22,627 nt of DNA from Candidatus Omnitrophota bacterium. GTDB lineage: Bacteria; Omnitrophota; Gorgyraeia; Gygaellales; Profunditerraquicolaceae. Position 1 is the first letter of the stretch. Every line of letters begins with the position of its first letter. A program made the translations under genes and the position numbers. The stretch lies in contig CAIVOB010000101.1 of NCBI GenBank assembly GCA_903907475.1, positions 1 to 22,627 on the forward strand, given 5' to 3'. Below are positions 17,320-22,627 of this stretch, one piece after another. The notes beneath the pieces are model-generated. The model made no database searches. It worked only from the letters and a program-made list of their open reading frames with translations, and was not told where the DNA came from.

Positions 17320-17645
17320 TTCACGAAAAATAACCCCTGAAGCTGCTGATAACGCTTTTCTCCGATCCCTTTAATCTCCTTTAAAGTTTCTAAACTCCCA
17401 AAATTGCCGTGTTCCTGACGGTAAGCAATAATACTCCGGGCAGTCTTTTCCGGCAGCGCTCGGGATTCTAGCAAAGCCTCCAAAGAAATTCCGTTTAAAT
17501 CTAACTGCGCCAAATTCGCCGCCGGGGCATAAAGTTGTTGCGCTCTAAAATTAAGTTTCGTTAAACCATGTAATAAAATCCCACAAAATGCTACCGCCAA
17601 AAGAAACAAAATCACCTTCTTCTCTTCCAAAGTAAGATTTAACAT
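17316..17645 (-). CDS. comEA: ComEA-like helix-hairpin-helix DNA-binding protein
   Basis: In competent bacteria ComEA binds double-stranded DNA outside the inner membrane and feeds it to ComEC. The 109-aa protein has one membrane anchor (about 10-28) and a C-terminal HhH pair (about 48-109): LDLNGISLEALLE..LPEKTARSIIAYRQEHGNF, then LKEIKGIGEKRYQQL. The first motif reads LDLNGIS rather than the common VDINTAS, but spacing and the second hairpin GIGEKR are canonical. ATG 17645 has GGAGG about 8 nt upstream. It leads the minus-strand comEA-comEC pair with a 4-bp overlap. I found no convincing promoter between it and the inverted-repeat element at 17723. Confidence 0.9.
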   Translation of the reverse strand: MLNLTLEEKKVILFLLAVAFCGILLHGLTKLNFRAQQLYAPAANLAQLDLNGISLEALLESRALPEKTARSIIAYRQEHGNFGSLETLKEIKGIGEKRYQQLQGLFFVK

Positions 17646-17722
17646 CCTTGGCCCTCCTTCTCCCCTAATAGACGTTTTACAATTAATAATCTAACCCAAA
17701 AGCGACCATCCCCATCTAACTT

Positions 17723-17825
17723 TAATTAGGGACAGACACTATTTTCCGAAACCTATATATACCAAGGAATTAAAAATCAATATTTAGAAAAACTGTATTT
17801 AATAATTAGTGTCTGTCCCTAATTA
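17723..17825. repeat. 103-bp element with 19-bp perfect inverted ends (MITE/REP-like)
   Basis: TAATTAGGGACAGACACTA at 17723-17741 is repeated exactly as its reverse complement at 17807-17825, with a 65-bp AT-rich centre and no ORF. From memory, GGGACAGACAC palindromes are widespread in environmental bacterial genomes and can be linked to IS200-like (Y1, REP-associated) transposases; I cannot verify that here. It sits between comEA and the divergent receiver gene, and its right end abuts the receiver's -35 box. It is unlikely to be a terminator because both flanking genes point away from it. Confidence 0.75.
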
Positions 17826-17855
17826 TTAGCATTGCACACAATTATGGTGTATACT
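17826..17855 (+). promoter_or_regulatory. Promoter of the receiver-protein gene, probably leaderless
   Basis: TTAGCA at 17826-17831, 18-nt spacer, TATACT at 17850-17855 preceded by TG. The ATG at 17862 is 6 nt after the -10 and no SD is present. The -35 begins at the first base after the inverted-repeat element. Confidence 0.55.
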
Positions 17856-17861
17856 CCTACC

Positions 17862-18230
17862 ATGGGGGGAAAAGTCCTAATTATTGATGATGATTACAAT
17901 ATCGCCAGAGAAAGTAGTGATGAACTACTTAAAGCTGGGTATAGCGTGGTAATCGCTTACAACGCTAAAGAAGGAATGGAAAAACTAATCGCAGAGAAAC
18001 CGGATTGCATACTCCTAGACCTCGTTTTACCCGACGAAAGCGGATTTAAAGTTGCGCAAGATATCCGATCTTTACATGAATTTACTAATACTCCTATTAT
18101 CGCCACCTCGCTAAAACACGAAGAAATTGATAAGCATATCGCCGCCAAAAGCGGAATCACCGTCTACATCGAAAAACCTATCAACTACCAAAGATTACTC
18201 TTCGACATTAAAGACGTCCTAAATAAATAA
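17862..18230 (+). CDS. Orphan single-domain response regulator (receiver only)
   Basis: A CheY/Spo0F-like phosphoacceptor of 122 aa with no output domain. The acidic pocket is D9-D11 (LIIDDD), the phosphorylation site is D53 (LLDLVLPDESG), the switch residue is T82 or S83 (IIATS), and the conserved lysine is K105 (YIEKP). I start at ATG 17862 because the in-frame TTG at 17832 lies inside the likely promoter, and a 122-aa product is exactly one receiver domain. No histidine kinase is near. Its partner could be a kinase elsewhere or a pilus/chemotaxis pathway, but nothing here decides. It converges on leuS with 8 bp between the stops and no terminator hairpin. Confidence 0.9.
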   Translation: MGGKVLIIDDDYNIARESSDELLKAGYSVVIAYNAKEGMEKLIAEKPDCILLDLVLPDESGFKVAQDIRSLHEFTNTPIIATSLKHEEIDKHIAAKSGITVYIEKPINYQRLLFDIKDVLNK

Positions 18231-18238
18231 TCCCAAAA

Positions 18239-20638
18239 TTATATTACGATATTAACGAGTTTCTGGGGGACAACGATGAATTTCTGTAGGGGTTTTCCGG
18301 CTAACCAGGTAATTATTTTTTCGTCTTCTAAAACTAACTTTTCTAACGCTGCTTGAGAAATATCGCGCGCCACAGTAATTTTACTGCGCACTTTTCCATT
18401 AATCTGAATCACCAAATCCATATTTTCTTCTACCAATAACTGCGCATCATATTTGGGCCACGCGGCTTTAAAAATACTCTCCTTATGCCCTAATATTTCC
18501 CAAAGTTCCTCCGAAAAATGCGGAACAATCGGGCTAAGCATCAGCACAAGTTTGGAAAATACTTCTTTATCCGCGCCAAACTGATAACAAGCATTAGTCA
18601 ACTCCATTAAACTGGCAATCGCGGTATTAAATTTAAACTCCGCAAAATCTTTAGTTACTTTTTGGATAGTTTTATGCAAAACCTTAACCAACTCTATATC
18701 TGCCTGAGGTTTTAAACTTTCATGAATGCGCCAAACCCGATTTAAAAATTTAAAAGCGCCTTCTAGCCCCCGCTCATCCCATTCTAGTTCCGTCTCCGGC
18801 GGAGCGGCAAATAAAATAAACAAGCGCAAAGCGTCCGCGCCGTAATTTTTAATCATTGAATCCGGGTCGACAATATTACCCTTGGATTTGGACATTACTT
18901 CGCCGTCTTTTAAAACCATTCCTTGAGTAAGCAGCTTTCCAAACGGCTCGGAGAAATCAATCATTCCTAAATCCTGAAAAAACTTAGTAAAAAAACGCGA
19001 ATATAATAAATGTAAAATCGCGTGTTCAATTCCCCCGATATATTGATCCACCTGCATCCAATATTTTGTTTCCGGCAAATTAAAAGGCGCGCTACCAAAA
19101 TCCGGAGAACAAAAACGTAAAAAATACCAGGAAGAATCAAAAAATGTCGCCATGGTATCGGTTTCTCTTCGCGCAGGGCCCAAACATTTAGGGCAATTCA
19201 CCGCCACAAACGCTTTAACTTTCGCTAAAGGATTACCGCCTTCCCTGGTAAAAGGAGCATCTTTCGGTAACTCTACCGGAAGATCTTTATAGGGAACCGG
19301 GACAATCCCACATTTTGAGCAATAAATTATCGGAATCGGTGTCCCCCAATAACGTTGCCGAGAAATTAACCAATCACGCAGGCGCCAATGAGTTTGAATT
19401 TTACCCAATCCTTCTTTTTCCATCCAGAGCGCGATTTTTTCTTGAGCAATTAAATTATCTAAACCATTAAACTCTCCGGAATTGACCTGTTGGCCTCCTC
19501 CTTCATAAGCTTCCGTCATCTGCTTTTCATTAAGTACCGGCTTACACTTTGGTTGAATAACAATTTTTAGCGCCAGAGAATGTGTTTTGGCAAAAAGAAA
19601 ATCCCTTTGATCGTGGGTGGGCACCGCCATAATCGCTCCCGTGCCGTATTCCATTAAAACATAATCCGCGATCCAAATCGGGACCTCTTCGTTATTTACC
19701 GGATTAATCGCCCAAGCTCCGGTAAAAACTCCTTCTTTCTTCACATCAGAAGCGGTACGCACAATCTTACTTTCTTGAGTCACCCGCTGAATAAATTTTA
19801 AAACCTCTTTTTCTTGAGCGCGTCCCTTAATTAATGCCCCGGCCATTGGATGTTCCGCCGCTAAAACAATATAAGTTGCCCCAAAAATAGTATCGGCCCG
19901 GGTAGTAAAAACTGAGATCACCTGATCGCTATCCTTAACCCGAAAATAAATATCTACCCCCGAACTTTTTCCAATCCAATTATTCTGCATTGCCCGAACC
20001 CGTTCCGGCCAATCTTTAAGCTGCGCTAAATCTTCAAGCAATCTCTCCTTATATTCGGTAATCTTTAAATACCATTGCTCTAAATTTTTTTGCTCGACTT
20101 TTGTTTTACATCTCCAACAACCCCCCTCCACAACCTCTTCATTGGCTAAGGTGGTCTGACAACTAGCGCACCAATTTACCCCGGAAGCCTTTTTATAAGC
20201 TAAATTGCGTTCCAGCATCTTTAAGAAAATCCACTGATTCCACTTATAATAACTACTATCGCAAGTCGAAATCTCCCGCTCCCAATCATAAGCAAAACCC
20301 ATCTTTTTTAACTCGGTTTCCATTTCTTTAATACATTTATGCGTCCAGCTATCAGGCTTAGTTTTATTTTTAATTGCCGCGTTTTCTGCCGGCTGACCAA
20401 AAGCATCGAAACCCATCGGATGCATAACATTAAAACCTTCCAAAAGCTTAAAACGGCTGGCGACATCTCCAATCGTATAATTTCGCACGTGCCCCATATG
20501 AATTTTTCCAGAAGGATAGGGAAACATCTCTAATAAATAATATTTTTCACGCGTAGAATCGATCTCGGCGTGAAAAGATTTATTAGCCTGCCAAAACTTT
20601 TGCCACTTCTCTTCAATAACCTTAAAATCATAAAACAT
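18239..20638 (-). CDS. leuS: Leucyl-tRNA synthetase
   Basis: Class Ia synthetase that charges tRNA-Leu and hydrolyses mischarged tRNA. The 799-aa protein is full length for the compact bacterial type. HMGH (47-50) is the HIGH motif and MSKSK (582-586) the KMSKS motif. The CP1 editing domain is recognised by [10 protein letters not shown] (244-253) and the acidic site in HDQRD (342-346). Two Cys-pair zinc-type knuckles are present: C157/C160 with C174/C177, and C440/C443 with C482/C485. The tRNA-binding C-terminus ends with [16 protein letters not shown] sequence. It follows nfo by one base and has only a weak SD-like AGGA, so it probably depends on nfo transcription. One of its substrates, tRNA-Leu(CAA), is encoded 1.2 kb away. 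Confidence 0.97.
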   Translation of the reverse strand: MFYDFKVIEEKWQKFWQANKSFHAEIDSTREKYYLLEMFPYPSGKIHMGHVRNYTIGDVASRFKLLEGFNVMHPMGFDAFGQPAENAAIKNKTKPDSWTHKCIKEMETELKKMGFAYDWEREISTCDSSYYKWNQWIFLKMLERNLAYKKASGVNWCASCQTTLANEEVVEGGCWRCKTKVEQKNLEQWYLKITEYKERLLEDLAQLKDWPERVRAMQNNWIGKSSGVDIYFRVKDSDQVISVFTTRADTIFGATYIVLAAEHPMAGALIKGRAQEKEVLKFIQRVTQESKIVRTASDVKKEGVFTGAWAINPVNNEEVPIWIADYVLMEYGTGAIMAVPTHDQRDFLFAKTHSLALKIVIQPKCKPVLNEKQMTEAYEGGGQQVNSGEFNGLDNLIAQEKIALWMEKEGLGKIQTHWRLRDWLISRQRYWGTPIPIIYCSKCGIVPVPYKDLPVELPKDAPFTREGGNPLAKVKAFVAVNCPKCLGPARRETDTMATFFDSSWYFLRFCSPDFGSAPFNLPETKYWMQVDQYIGGIEHAILHLLYSRFFTKFFQDLGMIDFSEPFGKLLTQGMVLKDGEVMSKSKGNIVDPDSMIKNYGADALRLFILFAAPPETELEWDERGLEGAFKFLNRVWRIHESLKPQADIELVKVLHKTIQKVTKDFAEFKFNTAIASLMELTNACYQFGADKEVFSKLVLMLSPIVPHFSEELWEILGHKESIFKAAWPKYDAQLLVEENMDLVIQINGKVRSKITVARDISQAALEKLVLEDEKIITWLAGKPLQKFIVVPQKLVNIVI

Positions 20639-20639
20639 T

Positions 20640-21488
20640 TTATTTAATCCTGATCTTTCTTACTAATGCCAAATTCTTTTCATCGCTATCAATGGCTGTT
20701 TTTGGAGTTTCTAAAATTAAAGGTATTTTTTTAAGTTTCGGATGATTAATAATCCGCTTCATCCCAGCTAAACCAATATGGCCTTGGCCGATATGATCAT
20801 GCCGATCATGATGACAGCCCAATTCTCCAGCAGCATCATTAAGATGGATTAATTTAATTAGCTTAAGACCCACCATTTCTTCAATCTCATCCAATAACTT
20901 CTTTAAACCTGCTGCTGTCGCTAAATCATATCCCGCCAGATAAGCATGCGCGGTATCTAAACATAAACCGACCCGGGATTTATCAACAATCCCTTTTAAA
21001 ATTTTCTGCTGATGATAAAAATTATACCCCAGCCAAGAACCACTGCCGGAAGTATTCTCTAATAGAATATTAACCTTCGATCCTTGAGTTTTTTCTAATA
21101 TTTTATTAATTGCCACAATTAAGCGCTTAATTCCAGCGTCTTCCGAAGTTTCTTTGTGGCTACCCATATGGGTCACAATATAATCCGCGCCTAACTTCTC
21201 CGCTTCCTGAATATCTTCAATATAAGCCTGGATCGAACCATGATATAAACGCGCCTCCGGAGATGCCAAATTAATCAGATAAGAAATATGAATAAAAACC
21301 GGGTCAATCTTAAATTTCTTGCGCCGCAACTTAAACTCCGCAATATCACCCGGATTAAGTTTTGCTCCATTTCTCCAAGCCTGCGGAGAACGCGTAAAAA
21401 TCTGCATTGTATTGCACCCCAAACCATGGGCAATATCTAACGTCTGATAAATTTTTCCCGCTCCGGAAACATGTACCCCTAGGATCAT
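20640..21488 (-). CDS. nfo: Endonuclease IV (AP endonuclease family 2)
   Basis: Cuts DNA 5' to abasic sites in base-excision repair using three metal ions. The 282-aa length is typical. The metal ligands of the TIM-barrel family are all visible: H67 (FIHISYL), H107 (THMGSH), E144 (LLENTSG), D178 and H181 (LDTAHAY), H215 (IHLND), D228 and H230 (HHDRHDH) and E260 (LILETP). It leads the nfo-leuS pair. Its promoter is the best in the window and leaves about 3 nt of leader before ATG 21488, without an SD. Confidence 0.96.
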   Translation of the reverse strand: MILGVHVSGAGKIYQTLDIAHGLGCNTMQIFTRSPQAWRNGAKLNPGDIAEFKLRRKKFKIDPVFIHISYLINLASPEARLYHGSIQAYIEDIQEAEKLGADYIVTHMGSHKETSEDAGIKRLIVAINKILEKTQGSKVNILLENTSGSGSWLGYNFYHQQKILKGIVDKSRVGLCLDTAHAYLAGYDLATAAGLKKLLDEIEEMVGLKLIKLIHLNDAAGELGCHHDRHDHIGQGHIGLAGMKRIINHPKLKKIPLILETPKTAIDSDEKNLALVRKIRIK

Positions 21489-21497
21489 AGTAATTAA

Positions 21498-21526
21498 ATT
21501 ATACTCCTGATAGAAATTAGCGTCAA
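21498..21526 (-). promoter_or_regulatory. Promoter of nfo-leuS, probably leaderless
   Basis: TTGACG (21526-21521), 17-nt spacer, perfect TATAAT (21503-21498) on the minus strand. The nfo ATG is 9 nt after the -10, so transcription should begin about 3 nt before it. An AGGAG in the spacer is upstream of the -10 box and would not be in the mRNA. Confidence 0.75.
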
Positions 21527-21530
21527 TAAC

Positions 21531-21570
21531 TTATAAAAACAATAGGCGGAAAATTTTCCGCCTATTGTTT
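21531..21570 (-). terminator. Intrinsic terminator of tRNA-Ala
   Basis: A perfect 34-bp palindrome at 21537-21570 (17-bp arms, stem including AATAGGCGG and CCGCCTATT), followed on the minus strand by GTTTTTAT. It lies 10 nt after the tRNA-Ala 3' end and before the nfo promoter, so it separates the two units. On the + strand only a weak T-run follows. Confidence 0.85.
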
Positions 21571-21580
21571 AAAAATCAAG

Positions 21581-21653
21581 TGGAGCTGAGGAGGATCGAA
21601 CTCCTGACCCCTTGCATGCCATGCAAGTGCTCTCCCAGCTGAGCTACAGCCCC
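21581..21653 (-). tRNA. tRNA-Ala (anticodon GGC)
   Basis: The 73-nt cloverleaf is complete: acceptor GGGGCTG pairs with CAGCTCC including the G3-U70 pair that identifies alanine tRNAs. The anticodon stem is CTTGC/GCAAG around loop ATGGCAT (anticodon GGC, 21620-21618). The T arm AGGAG/CTCCT encloses TTCGATC, and the discriminator is A. CCA is not encoded. It reads GCC and GCU codons. Confidence 0.97.
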
Positions 21654-21685
21654 AAATAATACCTAAAATTATTAAAATTAATCTA

Positions 21686-21713
21686 TTGACCCTATTCGAT
21701 AATATGCTATTAT
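21686..21713 (+). promoter_or_regulatory. Promoter reading toward tRNA-Leu and the homing endonuclease
   Basis: TTGACC (21686-21691), 16-nt spacer, extended -10 TGCTATTAT (TATTAT at 21708-21713). Expected start is near 21720, about 118 nt before the tRNA. I see no better promoter closer to tRNA-Leu. Confidence 0.65.
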
Positions 21714-21796
21714 TTTATTGAAGCTGACTAACAGGGTAAACCTACAACAATTCAAAATTTAAATATTTGTGCCTACCCCGTTAAAAATACTCCTTA

Positions 21797-21824
21797 ATAA
21801 TATCATAATTTCTAATGGGGTCAA
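21797..21824 (-). promoter_or_regulatory. Promoter reading toward tRNA-Ala
   Basis: TTGACC (21824-21819), 16-nt spacer, extended -10 TGATATTAT (TATTAT at 21802-21797) on the minus strand. Expected start is near 21790, about 137 nt before tRNA-Ala. It mirrors the opposite promoter at 21686-21713. Confidence 0.65.
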
Positions 21825-21837
21825 CTTAAAAATTAAC

Positions 21838-21920
21838 GCCGAGGTGGCGGAATGGCTTACGCGGCGGTCTCAAAAACCGTTGAGGGCAACCTCATAAGGG
21901 TTCAACTCCCTTTCTCGGCA
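21838..21920 (+). tRNA. tRNA-Leu (anticodon CAA)
   Basis: An 83-nt class II tRNA with long variable arm (TGAGGGCAACCTCA). Acceptor GCCGAGG pairs with TCTCGGC (one G-U), the anticodon stem is GCGGT/ACCGT with loop CTCAAAA (anticodon CAA, 21871-21873), and the T arm is AAGGG/CCCTT around TTCAACT. The discriminator is A and CCA is not encoded. It reads UUG. The gene is intact, with no intron. A homing endonuclease ORF begins 10 nt downstream. Confidence 0.95.
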
Positions 21921-21930
21921 ATTTTTAAGC

Positions 21931-22587
21931 ATGAACTCAAAAATTTATAGAAAATGGTCTTCTAATCTGGCTTACGCCATTGGACTTATAACAACTGATG
22001 GCTCCCTTTCAAAAGATAAAAGACATATTAATTTTACAACTAAAGACTATCAACTAGCACATCTCTTCAAAAAAATCCTATCACTATCCAATAAGGTAGG
22101 AAAAAAATCAAACTCCGCTGGAACAGAAAAGAAGTACTATTTTATTCAATTTGGAAATGTTGTTTTCTACAATTGGCTCAAAAAAATAGGATTAACTCAC
22201 AACAAAACTCACCATCTAAAACAACTAAAAATCCCAAAAAGATATTTTAAAGATTTCCTGAGAGGACACCTGGACGGCGATGGTTCAATAGTAAATTACA
22301 AAGACTCCTACCAATCTTATAAAAATAAACAATACCATTACAATAGACTATATTTAACTTTTCATTCTTCAAGTTTAAAACATATACTCTGGATACAAGA
22401 TAGAATAAATAGCCATTTAAATATAAAAGGGAGTTTCTCTGGTTGGAAAGCAAAAAATCGTAAAATTAAACTCTGGAAATTACGTTTCGCAAAGAATAAT
22501 TCTTTGAAACTGCTTCGTTGGATATATTACAAGCCTAATTTGCCCTGCCTACTACGTAAAAATAAAATCGCACAACGTTTTATTTAA
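21931..22587 (+). CDS. LAGLIDADG family homing endonuclease, free-standing
   Basis: Site-specific DNA endonuclease family that spreads its own gene by provoking recombination repair. The 218-aa protein has two LAGLIDADG motifs, LAYAIGLITTDGS (13-25, acidic D23) and FLRGHLDGDGS (109-119, acidic D117), the spacing of a monomeric two-domain enzyme. RHINFTTKDYQL and YYFIQFGN are typical strand-rich segments between them. It is basic (many K and R) and clearly more AT-rich by eye than its neighbours, suggesting transfer. No SD precedes ATG 21931, and the first codon lies 10 nt after the end of tRNA-Leu, so expression probably comes by read-through from that tRNA's promoter. No host intron or intein is visible. 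The last 40 bases of the window after its stop hold nothing recognisable. Confidence 0.9.
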   Translation: MNSKIYRKWSSNLAYAIGLITTDGSLSKDKRHINFTTKDYQLAHLFKKILSLSNKVGKKSNSAGTEKKYYFIQFGNVVFYNWLKKIGLTHNKTHHLKQLKIPKRYFKDFLRGHLDGDGSIVNYKDSYQSYKNKQYHYNRLYLTFHSSSLKHILWIQDRINSHLNIKGSFSGWKAKNRKIKLWKLRFAKNNSLKLLRWIYYKPNLPCLLRKNKIAQRFI

Positions 22588-22627
22588 TAATAACTTCAAT
22601 AACCGATAATTAAAACTTTTTTAATAA

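Larger units (their letters stand above)
21686..21824. repeat. Imperfect 139-bp inverted repeat holding two face-to-face promoters
   Basis: The outer 29 bp of each end, read inward, agree at 24 of 29 positions from TTGACCC to TATTATT. An inner pair, TAACAGGGTA (21729-21738) and TAACGGGGTA on the other strand (21784-21775), agrees at 9 of 10. The middle is AT-rich without coding potential. Confidence 0.65.

Noticed and set aside
17832..17861. TTG start giving the receiver protein ten extra N-terminal residues
   Set aside because: These codons lie between and within the likely -35 and -10 boxes, and the ATG at 17862 begins exactly where a receiver domain normally does.
21537..21570. The 34-bp perfect palindrome as a regulator site for nfo
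   Set aside because: It lies directly after tRNA-Ala and is followed by a T-run on the same strand, so terminator explains it better; operator use cannot be fully excluded.
21838..22587. The LAGLIDADG gene as part of a tRNA intron or intein
   Set aside because: The tRNA-Leu cloverleaf is complete and uninterrupted upstream of the ORF, and no split gene flanks it within the window.
1..22627. CRISPR array, prophage or complete insertion sequence
   Set aside because: No regularly spaced direct repeats, no phage structural or integrase genes and no transposase were seen on either strand.

Overview
The window looks like a chromosomal housekeeping region of an uncultured, fairly AT-rich Gram-negative bacterium. 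An outer membrane is implied by Lnt, LptE and a BamD-like protein. Type IV pili or natural transformation are implied by a PilT-family ATPase, ComEA and ComEC. The long-signal BamD-like protein with a W-x-x-x-TGKWINPK-type start, the PEGA-domain protein and the short UvrC and ComEC remind me of Candidatus Omnitrophota (former OP3). That placement is from memory and needs a marker-gene tree; no 16S gene is present.

Layout. (1) 29-942: promoter and CDF metal-cation transporter on the + strand, converging on the next block. (2) 939-8024, minus: PilT-like ATPase, prfB (needing a programmed +1 frameshift), secA, lnt and an M23 peptidase, tightly packed, the last genes overlapping. (3) 8114-13373, minus: murJ, uvrC, a PEGA protein and a membrane glycosyltransferase, again overlapping or abutting. 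(4) 13367-13695: rpsT on +, divergent from murJ and converging on holA. (5) 13678-17645, minus: comEA, comEC, bamD, lptE, holA. (6) 17723-17825: a 103-bp element with 19-bp perfect inverted repeats, abutting the promoter of an orphan receiver protein (17862-18230, +). (7) 18239-21488, minus: nfo then leuS. (8) 21531-21920: tRNA-Ala(GGC) on minus and tRNA-Leu(CAA) on +, with two similar strong promoters facing each other between them. (9) 21931-22587: a LAGLIDADG homing endonuclease gene starting 10 nt after tRNA-Leu, visibly more AT-rich than the rest, probably acquired.

Three themes stand out. First, several transcription-unit-leading genes (CDF transporter, receiver, bamD, nfo, perhaps murJ) have a recognisable -10 box only 6-9 nt before the ATG and no Shine-Dalgarno site, so their mRNAs are probably leaderless; other genes such as rpsT, prfB, pilT and comEA have good SD sites. 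Second, several conserved proteins are pared down: UvrC lacks its C-terminal HhH region, ComEC lacks the metallo-beta-lactamase domain, and HolA seems to lack domain II. SecA, in contrast, is expanded near its N-terminus. Third, the region from tRNA-Ala through the homing endonuclease is the least ordinary part. It combines a quasi-palindromic pair of crossing promoters with complementary leaders and an endonuclease gene whose mRNA 5' end may be made by tRNA 3' processing. No interval over 300 bases lacks a gene.
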